Shown in pieces: positions 25,030 to 33,175 of a DNA stretch of 33,264 nt (position 1 is the stretch's first letter; each line of letters starts with the position of its first letter). The notes beneath the pieces are model-generated. The model saw nothing but the letters and a program-made list of their open reading frames with translations. It did not search any database and was not told the origin of the DNA. The stretch is from positions 1-33,264 of the forward strand of contig CANJNZ010000053.1 in assembly GCA_947476045.1 (NCBI GenBank). The letters are read 5' to 3'. This stretch comes from Chthoniobacteraceae bacterium. GTDB taxonomy: Bacteria > Verrucomicrobiota > Verrucomicrobiia > Chthoniobacterales > Chthoniobacteraceae. The position numbers were made by a program, and so were the translations under genes.

Positions 25030-26340
25030 ATGAAAGTCTCCGATCTGCGCGGCATTCTTACTTACGTCCCTCGCTTCCGCGAAAAGACATTCGTCATCGC
25101 GGTGGATGGCGAGGTCGTGGCGTCGCCAAATTTCTCCACCATCCTGCTCGACCTCGCCGTGCTGCGTTCGCTGAACGTGCGCGTCGTGCTCGTTCACGGT
25201 GCAGCGGCGCAAATCGAAAAGCTCGCCGCCGAGCGTGGTGTAAAGCCGAGTAATACGAACGGCACCGGCATCACGGATGAAGCGACGCTCAAAGTTTCGC
25301 TCGATGCGGCGACCACATTGATGAATGACATCATGCAGGGTCTCACGAGCGTGGATCTGCGCGCCGCCTATGCAAATGTGATCATCGCACACCCCGCAGG
25401 TATTCTGGGCGGCGTGGATTTTCAGCACACCGGCAAGGTCGAGCGCGTGGATACCAAACTCCTTCAACTCCTGCTCAACGACGGCGCGATCCCCATCGTG
25501 CCGCCGATTGGTTTCGACGGTGAAGGCCGCACTTTCCGCGTGAACAGCGACGCCATCGCCGTGGAAGTCGCCGAGGCTTTGCAGGCGATGAAAGTGATCT
25601 ATCTCGGCGCACGCGACGGCGTCGAAGTAGCTGGCGCGCTCGTGCAGCAGCTGAGCATCGCAGAAGCGGAAGATTTGGTGAAAAAGCGCCGCGCTCAACT
25701 CGACCCGGGCACGCTTTCCAAAATCGAGCACGGCGCCCGCGCCTGCCGGAACGGAGTGCCGCGCGTGCATTTGCTGAACGGAAATACGGATGAGGCGTTG
25801 CTTGCAGAGGTGTTTAGCACCGAAGGCGTGGGCACGATGATTTACGGAAACGATTACCAGCAAATCAGGCGCATCTTTAAGAAGGATGTTCGTGCAGTGC
25901 TCGCATTGATCAAATCGAGCGTCGAGCACGCCGAACTGGTGAAGCGCACACGCGCCGAGTTGGTGGCGCAGCTTGATGACTATTGGGCGCTCGAAGTGGA
26001 CAGGCAACTCGTCGCCTGCGCCGCCGTGCATTTTTACCCCGAAGCGCAAAAGGCGGAGCTTGCGTGTCTCTACGTGGCAAAGGCGCACGAAGGCCAGGGC
26101 TACGGTCGCAAGCTCATGGCGTTTGCGGAGCAACTCGCCGCACAAAAAGGCGCGAAGCATATTTTTGCGCTGAGCACACAGGCGTTTAATTACTTCCAGC
26201 AAAAAGGCGGCTACGTGGAGGTCACGCCCGACGAATTGCCGCCGGAGCGCCGGAAAAAATACGACGCGAGCGGCCGCAATTCCAAGGTGCTCCAAAAAGC
26301 CGTCATCGCCACAACCGCAGCCGAGGCCCCGCGCGCTTGA
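25030..26340 (+). CDS. argA: N-acetylglutamate synthase (amino-acid N-acetyltransferase)
   Basis: This enzyme acetylates glutamate with acetyl-CoA, the first step of arginine synthesis. The 436-residue product has the classical two-domain order. An amino-acid-kinase domain comes first (about 1-290: FVIAVDGEVV, VVLVHGAAAQIEKLAAERG, then LLNDGAIPIVPPIGFDGEGRTFRVNSDAIAVEVAEAL). A GNAT domain follows (about 300-436: CLYVAKAHEGQGYGRKLMAFAEQLA, then TQAFNYFQQKGGYVEVTPDELPPERRKKYDASGRNSKVL). The 'RNSK' end is a family mark. In the long form, arginine feedback acts on the kinase-like domain. The start at 25030 follows family length; 25006 would add eight residues. A solute symporter follows 28 bases downstream. 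Confidence 0.92.
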   Translation: MKVSDLRGILTYVPRFREKTFVIAVDGEVVASPNFSTILLDLAVLRSLNVRVVLVHGAAAQIEKLAAERGVKPSNTNGTGITDEATLKVSLDAATTLMNDIMQGLTSVDLRAAYANVIIAHPAGILGGVDFQHTGKVERVDTKLLQLLLNDGAIPIVPPIGFDGEGRTFRVNSDAIAVEVAEALQAMKVIYLGARDGVEVAGALVQQLSIAEAEDLVKKRRAQLDPGTLSKIEHGARACRNGVPRVHLLNGNTDEALLAEVFSTEGVGTMIYGNDYQQIRRIFKKDVRAVLALIKSSVEHAELVKRTRAELVAQLDDYWALEVDRQLVACAAVHFYPEAQKAELACLYVAKAHEGQGYGRKLMAFAEQLAAQKGAKHIFALSTQAFNYFQQKGGYVEVTPDELPPERRKKYDASGRNSKVLQKAVIATTAAEAPRA

Positions 26341-26368
26341 TGAGCGAGGCGTGTTCGTTTTTTTCAAT

Positions 26369-27988
26369 ATGAATAGCGGAATCCTGCTCGATGCGTTGGT
26401 CATCGTGGCTTACTTTGCCATCGTGCTCTTTATCGGGCTGCGTATGAGCCGTGGTGAAAAGTCGGTGGAGGGTTTTGCGCTCGGCAATCGCCAGATTGCT
26501 TGGTGGGCCGTGCTGGCGAGCATCCTTGCGGCGGAAATTTCTGCGGGCACATTTTTCGGTGCACCGGGCGAGGGATTCGCGCTGCGGAACTACACTTACA
26601 TCCAACTCATTATCGGCTACCTGCTCGCGCGTATCTTGGTGAGCGCGGTTTTCATCCCGGCCTACTACCGCTACAACGTGGTGAGCATTTACGAATTTCT
26701 CGAAATGCGCTTCGGCCCCCAGACAAGGCGCAGAGCGTCTGCGGTGTTTCTTGTCACGCGTTTGCTGGCGAGCGGGACGCGGCTCTGGGTGCCCACGGTG
26801 CTGCTCGTGATGATCTGGAATCTCGCGCATCCCGATGTTCATGCGACGCCCATGCATGAATTTTGGCTCTGCGGCGGCGCGCTGGTTTTCATCACACTTG
26901 CGACGGCACTTTATACGACCATTGGTGGAATTCGCGCGGTGATTTGGACGGACGTCATTCAGATCGTCGTGCTCGTAAGCGCGCTCGGTTTTTCGCTGGG
27001 TTACCTCGTTATTCACAACGGCGGCTGGAGCGCCGTGAGCAGCACTTTGCTCGATGCAAAAGTTTTCGATACCGGGATAAAAGATGGAATCGGTTTTTGG
27101 GCGAACGTGAAGGGCGTGCTGGAGCAGGAATACACGTTGTGGGCGGCGTTTCTCGGCTCGACGTTTGTGACGCTTGCAACGCATGGCACTGATCAAGACA
27201 TGGTGCAGCGGATGCTCACCGCGAAGAACAAGCGCCAGAGTGCAGCGGCGACAATTCTGAGCGGGCTTGCTGATGTGCCGATTCAGTTCGCGGTGCTCGC
27301 GATCGGTATTCTGCTGGCAGTCTATTACGGCGCAAATCCAGATCCGCTTTTGCCGCGCAATCCCGACACCGGCGCTGTCATCGCAAACAAAGCGTATCCA
27401 CATTTCATCCTCACCGTCATGCCCGCCGGCCTGCGCGGACTGGTGCTTGCCGGCGTGCTTGCAACGACGATGGGATCGTTGAGCACGGCGATCAATTCCC
27501 TCGCGACTTCCTACGTGCGCGACTTTCATTTCCGTTGGTTTGGCGAGCCCTCGGAAGACAAGGGCCGCGTGCGTGTGCTGCGGCTCGGCACGGTGATTTT
27601 CGCGCTGCTGTTTATAGTCGTCGGCCTTGGCACAGCGTGGGTCACGGCGATGAATCCGCAACTCCGCATCATCCCGATCATCCTCGGAATTTTTGGTTAC
27701 ACCTACGGTTCGCTGCTCGGCGTCTTCCTCGTCGGCCTTTTTACGCGTGGACGTGGGAACGATGTTGGCAACGGCATCGCGATGCTGGTCGGATTTATCG
27801 TCGTCGTAATATTGAGCGGACTGCACAACGATGTGTGGCGACTCTTCCACCCAGGCGTGAAAAACGCCGTGCTCTGGCAGGCGGACTGGCTGCCGGTGAT
27901 AGAATTTCCGTGGCGCGTCTTTTTTGGAGCCGTCACCAGCTTCGCGATTGCAGTTTGCTTTCGCTCGCCGAGGCGCATGGATGCTTGA
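26369..27988 (+). CDS. sodium:solute symporter (SSS family)
   Basis: The 539-residue product is a many-helix inner-membrane transporter with about 12-13 hydrophobic segments. SSS features are visible: FALGNRQIAWWAVLASILAAEISAGTFFGAPGEGF (the first-half ion-binding region), YNVVSIYEFLEMRFG, ALYTTIGGIRAVIWTDVIQ, HGTDQDMVQRMLTAKN, and MPAGLRGLVLAGVLATTMGSLSTAINSLATSYVRDF. The substrate cannot be named; relatives carry sugars, proline or carboxylates with Na+. It begins 28 bases after argA and may be co-transcribed. The start at ATG 26369 was preferred over 26351. The gene lies just before the candidate origin. Confidence 0.88.
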   Translation: MNSGILLDALVIVAYFAIVLFIGLRMSRGEKSVEGFALGNRQIAWWAVLASILAAEISAGTFFGAPGEGFALRNYTYIQLIIGYLLARILVSAVFIPAYYRYNVVSIYEFLEMRFGPQTRRRASAVFLVTRLLASGTRLWVPTVLLVMIWNLAHPDVHATPMHEFWLCGGALVFITLATALYTTIGGIRAVIWTDVIQIVVLVSALGFSLGYLVIHNGGWSAVSSTLLDAKVFDTGIKDGIGFWANVKGVLEQEYTLWAAFLGSTFVTLATHGTDQDMVQRMLTAKNKRQSAAATILSGLADVPIQFAVLAIGILLAVYYGANPDPLLPRNPDTGAVIANKAYPHFILTVMPAGLRGLVLAGVLATTMGSLSTAINSLATSYVRDFHFRWFGEPSEDKGRVRVLRLGTVIFALLFIVVGLGTAWVTAMNPQLRIIPIILGIFGYTYGSLLGVFLVGLFTRGRGNDVGNGIAMLVGFIVVVILSGLHNDVWRLFHPGVKNAVLWQADWLPVIEFPWRVFFGAVTSFAIAVCFRSPRRMDA

Positions 27989-28025
27989 TTCCAGAGCCAT
28001 GACCACGTGCGGATCGTCTTGTTTG

Positions 28026-28043
28026 CGTGACTTTCATGTCACG
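28026..28043. repeat. short inverted repeat after the symporter gene
   Basis: CGTGAC (28026-28031) and GTCACG (28038-28043) flank six bases, 38 bases past the symporter stop. It could end symporter transcription or be an operator. No T-run follows. Confidence 0.35.
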
Positions 28044-28112
28044 ACAACGCGCCAAGCGTGCAAAATTCGGCACTCCAGCGCGGGGCAAGTTTTTTCTTCA
28101 AAAAAAGTTTCC

Positions 28113-28121
28113 ATATCCACA
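28113..28121 (+). promoter_or_regulatory. DnaA-box-like site
   Basis: ATATCCACA differs from TTATCCACA by one base and sits at the edge of an AT-rich tract (28088-28116), a typical arrangement for an origin unwinding region. Confidence 0.45.
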
Positions 28122-28149
28122 GCGAAAAACCTTGTCCGCAATCCTCGCT

Positions 28150-28186
28150 ATTTTCATGCTCCGCGACCTCCGGCGGTCATGAAAAT
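28150..28186. repeat. inverted repeat with nine-base perfect arms
   Basis: ATTTTCATG (28150-28158) and CATGAAAAT (28178-28186) are perfect arms around a 19-base GC-rich spacer. It lies between two DnaA-box-like sites in the candidate origin and could bind a dimeric protein or form a cruciform. Confidence 0.5.
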
Positions 28187-28192
28187 CGCTGG

Positions 28193-28201
28193 TGTGAATA
28201 A
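28193..28201 (-). promoter_or_regulatory. DnaA-box-like site
   Basis: TGTGAATAA differs from TGTGGATAA (the DnaA box in the opposite orientation) by one base. It lies seven bases after the 28150-28186 inverted repeat. Confidence 0.4.
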
Positions 28202-28318
28202 CTCGTGAACAACTCGGCATTTCATCAACCATGTAAACTTTCTGTCGCTTGCCCGGCGACGGAAGTGCTGCCGCATGTTCAAAATAATGTAGTCATCGGC
28301 GTTCCACGCTCATCCGTC

Positions 28319-28349
28319 CTGCAAAACGTTTCGCGAAAGCGTTTTACAG
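28319..28349. repeat. inverted repeat, ten-base arms with one mismatch, around a palindrome
   Basis: CTGCAAAACG (28319-28328) and CGTTTTACAG (28340-28349) are complementary but for one position. The bases between contain TTTCGCGAAA, a perfect ten-base palindrome. The whole can form a long hairpin. It lies 125 bases before dnaA. Confidence 0.5.
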
Positions 28350-28356
28350 GTTCATT

Positions 28357-28376
28357 TTCCGGCTGCCCAGCCGGAA
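28357..28376. repeat. inverted repeat with nine-base perfect arms
   Basis: TTCCGGCTG (28357-28365) pairs perfectly with CAGCCGGAA (28368-28376) across two bases. It lies seven bases after the previous repeat and about 100 before dnaA. No T-run follows. A protein-binding site is more likely than a terminator. Confidence 0.5.
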
Positions 28377-28473
28377 GTGTGGAACGCACCCACGCGCCTC
28401 CAGGCTAGAAACTAGCTCAGTTCCGCGCTTGCCACTCCCCCATAACAGCCCGAAAAAACGACCAAAACCGCCC

Positions 28474-28482
28474 TGTGGATAA
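28474..28482 (-). promoter_or_regulatory. perfect DnaA box overlapping the dnaA start codon
   Basis: TGTGGATAA is an exact DnaA box on the minus strand. Its second to fourth bases (28475-28477) are the GTG start codon of dnaA. DnaA bound here would sit on the translation start of its own gene, and on the transcript's template. Confidence 0.75.
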
Positions 28483-29842
28483 AATTCCTACTACCGAAAA
28501 TCTCGCGCCCGTCTGGGCCGAAATTGCTTCTGCGCTCCGCGCAGAGGTTTCCGCTGATATTTTCGACCGCTGGTTCAAGGAAACCGAACTCGTCGAACTT
28601 AGCTCTGAACATCTCACGCTTCGTGTCCCGAATGAGATTTACCGCTATTGGATCGAGGATAATTACTTCGACCCGCTGCGTGCCGCTGCGTTGTTCACAT
28701 TAAAGAGCGCCCGCGAAATCCGCTTTGTAAGCGCCGGTCTTGCCAAGGTGCCTCACCATGAGCCCGAGCGCGTGAAACCCCGCGTGCAGCTCACCGAGGA
28801 GGAGACCGACGAGAAGGCCGTGGCGAACGGACTGAATCCGAAAAACAGCTTTGATAATTTCGTCGTCGGCTCGAACAACGAATTCGCCGCTGCCGCCTGT
28901 CGCGCAGTTTCGGAGAATCCCGGCAAAGTCTATAACCCGCTATTTTTCTACGGCGGAGTAGGTCTCGGCAAAACGCACCTCATGCACGCCATCGGCCATC
29001 ACTTGATGTCCACGCGGAAGATGAAGGTCTGCTACGTCACGAGCGAAAAATTCACTAACGAGTTCATTGATGCGATTCAGAACGGAACACTCGTGAAATT
29101 CCGCAAGCGCTACCGTCAAGTGGACGTGCTGCTCATTGACGACATTCACTTTTTCGCCGGCAAGGAGCGCTCGCAGGAAGAGTTCTTCCATACGTTCAAC
29201 ACGCTGTTCGACGGGCACAAACAGATCGTCCTTAGCTCCGACCGACCGCCCGCTGAAATCGGCAACCTCGAACCGCGACTCGTTTCGCGCTTTGAATGGG
29301 GTCTCACCGCCGAGTTGCAAGCGCCCGATGTCGAAACGCGCATGGCTATCTTACAAAAGAAAGCGGCCAGCATCGGCGCGATCATCGAGCCTGAGATTAT
29401 CCAGTTTGTAGCCGAGCGCATCCGGACAAACATCCGCCGCCTCGAAGGCGCACTCATGCGAGTCGCGTCATTCCGTTCGCTCAGCGGCACCAAGCCTTCG
29501 CAAGAACGCATCGAGATTTTGCTCAAAGATCTTCTGCAGGAAGAAGCGCGCCGCACCGTCAGCGTGGAGCAAATCCAAAAACGCGTGGCAGAACACTTCG
29601 ACGTTCGTTTCGCCGACATGACCAGCAAACGACGCCCAAACAGCATCGCCTTCCCGCGCCAGATCGCCATGTTCCTCACGCGTGAGCTGACAAAAATGTC
29701 GCTTTGCGAAATCGGCGACGCCTTCGGTGGCCGCGACCACGGCACCGTCCTCCACGCACACCGTCTGGTGAAGGACCGCATGGGCGACGACGACAAAGTG
29801 AAGCAGGTCGTCAAATTCCTGAACGATCAACTCCAGCGTTAA
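28475..29842 (+). CDS. dnaA: chromosomal replication initiator protein DnaA
   Basis: DnaA binds DnaA boxes and opens the origin. The 455-residue product has domain I (about 1-85, VWAEIASALRAEVSADIFDRWF), a short linker, the AAA+ domain (FDNFVVGSNNEFAAAACRAV, Walker A GGVGLGKTH at 160-168, Walker B LLIDDIHFF at 219-227, sensor VLSSDRPP, EPRLVSRFEWGL with the arginine finger) and domain IV with the DNA-binding signature GDAFGGRDHGTVLHAHRLV. Family members usually read 'RDHSTV', so Gly replaces Ser here. The start is GTG; no in-frame ATG occurs before the AAA+ domain. No Shine-Dalgarno is present. The GTG lies inside a perfect DnaA box. dnaN does not follow; a large lipoprotein gene does. Confidence 0.97.
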   Translation: MDKIPTTENLAPVWAEIASALRAEVSADIFDRWFKETELVELSSEHLTLRVPNEIYRYWIEDNYFDPLRAAALFTLKSAREIRFVSAGLAKVPHHEPERVKPRVQLTEEETDEKAVANGLNPKNSFDNFVVGSNNEFAAAACRAVSENPGKVYNPLFFYGGVGLGKTHLMHAIGHHLMSTRKMKVCYVTSEKFTNEFIDAIQNGTLVKFRKRYRQVDVLLIDDIHFFAGKERSQEEFFHTFNTLFDGHKQIVLSSDRPPAEIGNLEPRLVSRFEWGLTAELQAPDVETRMAILQKKAASIGAIIEPEIIQFVAERIRTNIRRLEGALMRVASFRSLSGTKPSQERIEILLKDLLQEEARRTVSVEQIQKRVAEHFDVRFADMTSKRRPNSIAFPRQIAMFLTRELTKMSLCEIGDAFGGRDHGTVLHAHRLVKDRMGDDDKVKQVVKFLNDQLQR

Positions 29843-29985
29843 AAACGCGGACCGCCCGCGACTGGAATCAACTGGGTCCAAGGGGGCAGTCCTGCCTCAG
29901 CGGTTTTCTTCGTGCATTGGCACTGTTGCAGGCATACAAGCCGCACCTCTCGCGCTTGGGCGCGACAAAACTCATCTTATTTGCC

Positions 29986-32250
29986 ATGAAACGCCGTTCA
30001 CTTCACTCGCTCTTTGCGCCAGTCACCGCGCTCTTTGTCGCCGCCGCTTTTACCTCTTGCGAAAAGGCACCGGAAAAAACAACCGCGCCGCAACCTGAGC
30101 CAGCCAAGCCAGCCGCCGAAAAAGCTGCCGAGGCTCCAAAGCCAGCTCCTGCAAATCCCGCGCCGGCCCAGCCTGCTGCGGATGCGGCGAAACCGGCTGC
30201 GCAAGTTGCGGACGTCGCGAAGGTCGCCGCGACATACGGCTTCGCCTCTCGGCTTCCCAAGGATGTCGAAGGATTTTCCGCCATCTATCACCTGCACGAC
30301 ATCTGGGTTTCATTCAGCAACAGCAAATGGGCCACGACGCTGCTCGACTTGGAGCCAGTGAAGAAGGATCCGCAAATCCAAAATTCCATCAAACAGTGGA
30401 ACTCGCCCGAAGCGCAGAAAGTGAAAGATCTATTGGAGGCAATCGTCGGCAACGAATTCCTCGTCGTCGAGCCAGCCGGATACGCCAGTAAAATTGAGCC
30501 GCTCATGGAAGCATACGGGAAATTTTTAGAATCCTATTTGCAACAGGCATTTCTCGCCGGGCTGAGCGGCAAGCAAATGGGGCCGAAGGAAATTCAAACC
30601 CTCATGCAGAACGCGGCACCTGAACTCGTTCCGGCTTTTGCAAAATGCGATGTGCCACCCATGCTACTCATCTCGAAAGCCGGAAAGGCAAAGGCCGATA
30701 TTGATGGTGCTTTCAAGCAACTGACCGGAATGGTCGGCACCAAACTTCCGCCCGCTTTCGAACTGGGCAGCTTCAAAGTCGCGGATAAATACGAATTCCA
30801 AACGCTGAGCGTCGTAGCCAAAAAACTCGTCGCCCAATTTCAGGAGGTGCAATTTGAACTTCAACTTAAGGAACTCATCGGCGACGAAGCGAAGGCCAAA
30901 GAGCTTGTTGCGCAAATTTCCGCCAAGCACGCCGAACTCGCGTGGGGCTGGGTGGACGATTATTTCGTCGTCTCCCTTGGCGTGGATCACAGTCACGTAA
31001 AATTTGCCGCGACAGAAGCAGACAGCGCTCTCGCGATAGCCGATGTGGCCAAGCGTGCAGTGCAATTTGCCGACAAAAAGCCGATGGGTCTCGCGTATGT
31101 GAGCAAAGCGCTCTTCGAAAAATTTTCTCCTCGGATGGAGTTCGCCACCAAATTCAACGGCATCTCCAACGAACTCCGTGGCATTTTGAAGCCCGAGCAC
31201 ATTACCGCGATGCAGGCCGATGTTAAAAAACTCGAGGGCAAGGCGCAGTCGCTTTTCACGCGGCAGTTCGATCCGATGGTAGCGGTTTCCTACGTTGAGT
31301 CGGGAATTCACGCCGATGCCTTCGGCGGGTTGCGTAACAGCAGCTACGACTCATCGAAGCCGCTCGGTTTTGCCAGCCTCGCCACACCGGCATCTTTCCT
31401 GTTTTTCGACAGTCGCGCCAACGGCCCGCACAGCAAGGCCATCGTGGATTTCGTTGAAGAGGGAGCAATCACGCTCTGGGGTTGGTATGAAAAATACGGA
31501 CGCACCATGATTCCTGAAGAGGAGCGCAAGAGTGCCGCGATGGCCGAAGGCATGGTGAAACCGATGGTGGAGCAACTTTGGAAATCTGGTCGCCTTCTCG
31601 GCAAGGCACTCGGCGACGAGTCTGCATTCATCCTGGACCTCAATGGCAATGTGCCGAAACTTCCCGAGATTCCGCCCTTCCTTGCTGACGGAAAAATCCC
31701 GCGCATCGCGTATGTCGCCGAATTGAAAGACCGCGCCGCACTCTCTGAGTCGTGGAAAGGTTTTTCGGGCCTCATCAAACAAATCGGCGCATTTGTCCCG
31801 CCCACTGCGCTTCCGCAAGGCGTGCCTGAGGCGGTGATGAAAAAGGACGGCGATGTGGAGTTGCACTTCATCCCGCTGCCAGTGCCCACCGACGATGTGT
31901 TGCCGCACATCGCTATCAGCAAGGACCGCTGGATCATCAGCACATCACCAAGCTTTAGCAAAGAACTCGCATCCAAAGCCGTCGCGACCACCGGCCCTGC
32001 GCTCGGCAGCAATGATCAGGTGAATTTCAGCGCCGTCTGGGATCTCGCCGAAGTCTGGCTCGGAGTTTTGGACAAAAATACCGAGCAAATGCTCGGCCCC
32101 GGCGAAGCGAAGGAATTCAAAGAGAACCGTTCATTGATCAGCACCGCGCTCAAACTCGCCCGCTGCCTGAAAGGCATGGAAAGCCAAATCTCCGAGGAAT
32201 CCGGCCAGGCCCGCATGAGCGTCCACCTCAAAGTCGAAGACTTGAAGTAA
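29986..32250 (+). CDS. large lipoprotein of unknown function
   Basis: I do not recognise the family. The 754-residue product begins with a lipoprotein signal (MKRRSLHSLFAPVTALFVAAAFTSC, lipobox FTSC with Cys25). A linker rich in Ala, Pro, Lys and Glu (about 26-75) would reach from the membrane. The remainder is an ordered periplasmic or surface domain of about 680 residues with a mixed helix/strand pattern (SAIYHLHDIWVSFSNSKWA early; a late DRWIISTSPSFSKELASKA stretch). The frame stays open upstream into dnaA, but the lipoprotein signal fixes the start at 29986. Its stop lies two bases from that of the convergent ABC ATPase gene. It follows dnaA by 143 bases; no functional link is visible. 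Confidence 0.8.
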   Translation: MKRRSLHSLFAPVTALFVAAAFTSCEKAPEKTTAPQPEPAKPAAEKAAEAPKPAPANPAPAQPAADAAKPAAQVADVAKVAATYGFASRLPKDVEGFSAIYHLHDIWVSFSNSKWATTLLDLEPVKKDPQIQNSIKQWNSPEAQKVKDLLEAIVGNEFLVVEPAGYASKIEPLMEAYGKFLESYLQQAFLAGLSGKQMGPKEIQTLMQNAAPELVPAFAKCDVPPMLLISKAGKAKADIDGAFKQLTGMVGTKLPPAFELGSFKVADKYEFQTLSVVAKKLVAQFQEVQFELQLKELIGDEAKAKELVAQISAKHAELAWGWVDDYFVVSLGVDHSHVKFAATEADSALAIADVAKRAVQFADKKPMGLAYVSKALFEKFSPRMEFATKFNGISNELRGILKPEHITAMQADVKKLEGKAQSLFTRQFDPMVAVSYVESGIHADAFGGLRNSSYDSSKPLGFASLATPASFLFFDSRANGPHSKAIVDFVEEGAITLWGWYEKYGRTMIPEEERKSAAMAEGMVKPMVEQLWKSGRLLGKALGDESAFILDLNGNVPKLPEIPPFLADGKIPRIAYVAELKDRAALSESWKGFSGLIKQIGAFVPPTALPQGVPEAVMKKDGDVELHFIPLPVPTDDVLPHIAISKDRWIISTSPSFSKELASKAVATTGPALGSNDQVNFSAVWDLAEVWLGVLDKNTEQMLGPGEAKEFKENRSLISTALKLARCLKGMESQISEESGQARMSVHLKVEDLK

Positions 32251-32252
32251 CT

Positions 32253-32987
32253 CTAGTATCGCAGCACACGCGCAAGGAAGCCGCGGCACTGTGCGGATTT
32301 TGGGGCGGTGAAGACTTGCTCGGCGGGGCCGCTTTCCACGATGCGGCCTTCGGCGAGCAGTGCTACGACATCGCCGACACGGCGGGCGAAACCCATCTCG
32401 TGCGTGACGAGAACGAAATCGCGGCCCTCGCTTTTCAACTCTTCGATAACTTCGAGCACCTCCGCTGTCATCTCAGGGTCAAGCGATGAAGTGGGCTCGT
32501 CTAAGAGCAACACGCGCGGTTTTACGGCTATGGCTCTGGCGATGGCGACGCGCTGCTTTTGTCCGCCGGAAAGTTCCGCTGGTTTTTTGCCGGCGTGCTC
32601 GCCGAGCTGGAATCGCTTTAGCGTTTCGCTGGCGATGTCCCGTGCTTCGTCAGGCGTGCAGCCGTGAACTTTTTCGAGGGGTAGAGTGATATTTTCCAGC
32701 GCGGTGAGGTGCGGAAATAAATTATATGATTGAAACACGACGCCGAGCCGCCGCCGATGGGCGCGGAGGGTTTCTTCGTTGGAAAAATCTACGGCAGTGC
32801 CGTCGAGCGCGATGGCGCCGGAGTCCGGAGTTTCCAGACCGGCGATGATGCGGAGCAGCGTGCTTTTTCCGCCGCCAGACGGACCGATGAGGACGATGGA
32901 GCGCGCTTCGCCGAAGTCTGAGTTGATGCCGTCGAGCACTGTCTTTCCGTCGAAGGACTTGGTAAGTTGGTTCAGTTGGAGATGCAT
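32253..32987 (-). CDS. ABC transporter ATP-binding protein, polar amino acid (GlnQ/HisP) type
   Basis: This 244-residue ATPase would drive uptake of polar amino acids through a membrane partner. It shows Walker A GPSGGGKST (residues 35-43), the Q-loop VFQSYNLFPHLTALENI typical of the GlnQ/HisP branch, the signature LSGGQKQR (139-146), Walker B VLLLDE (159-164), the D-loop SSLD and the switch His196 (VTHEMGF). All catalytic residues are intact. The start at 32987 fits the family; the frame runs on to 33032. No permease or binding protein is in the window. The region upstream of its start holds only about 190 bases before a transposase, so partner genes may have been displaced or lie elsewhere. 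Confidence 0.9.
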   Translation of the reverse strand: MHLQLNQLTKSFDGKTVLDGINSDFGEARSIVLIGPSGGGKSTLLRIIAGLETPDSGAIALDGTAVDFSNEETLRAHRRRLGVVFQSYNLFPHLTALENITLPLEKVHGCTPDEARDIASETLKRFQLGEHAGKKPAELSGGQKQRVAIARAIAVKPRVLLLDEPTSSLDPEMTAEVLEVIEELKSEGRDFVLVTHEMGFARRVGDVVALLAEGRIVESGPAEQVFTAPKSAQCRGFLARVLRY

Positions 32988-33175
32988 CAATGGAGTAGTT
33001 CTGATGCGATCGCACGTAAGTTGTCTCTGCAAAAATCCTAAACCATAACCTTTACGCCCAGTAATCGTGGGGCGGGGCCGCCTTGCTGCGTGGCGAAAAC
33101 TTCATGTCTGCCTTTCTAGAGCATTTTCTATTTATATTGTCGCAATTTTTGGGAAGGTGTGGCAAAGAGGAGTGA

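Larger units (their letters stand above)
27989..28474. other. oriC: candidate chromosomal replication origin upstream of dnaA
   Basis: This 486-base stretch has no convincing gene. It holds sites like the DnaA box TTATCCACA: 28113-28121 (one mismatch, plus orientation), 28132-28140 (two mismatches) and 28193-28201 (one mismatch, minus orientation), with a perfect box at its right end (28474-28482). An AT-rich tract (about 28088-28116) next to the first box could be the unwinding element. Several perfect inverted repeats lie between. Position beside dnaA and box content together suggest oriC, but the number of boxes is low, so confidence is moderate. A regulatory region for dnaA alone is the alternative. 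Confidence 0.5.

Noticed and set aside
26303-28006. 567-residue open frame antisense to the symporter gene
   Set aside because: The translation is His/Arg/Gln-rich and without domains; the symporter on the other strand is certain.
28205-28408. 67-residue frame in the candidate origin
   Set aside because: It spans two inverted repeats, has no coding signature and no homologue-like motif.
29837-29849. Small hairpin at the dnaA stop (GCGTT-AAA-AACGC)
   Set aside because: Only five base pairs and no T-run; too weak for a terminator call.
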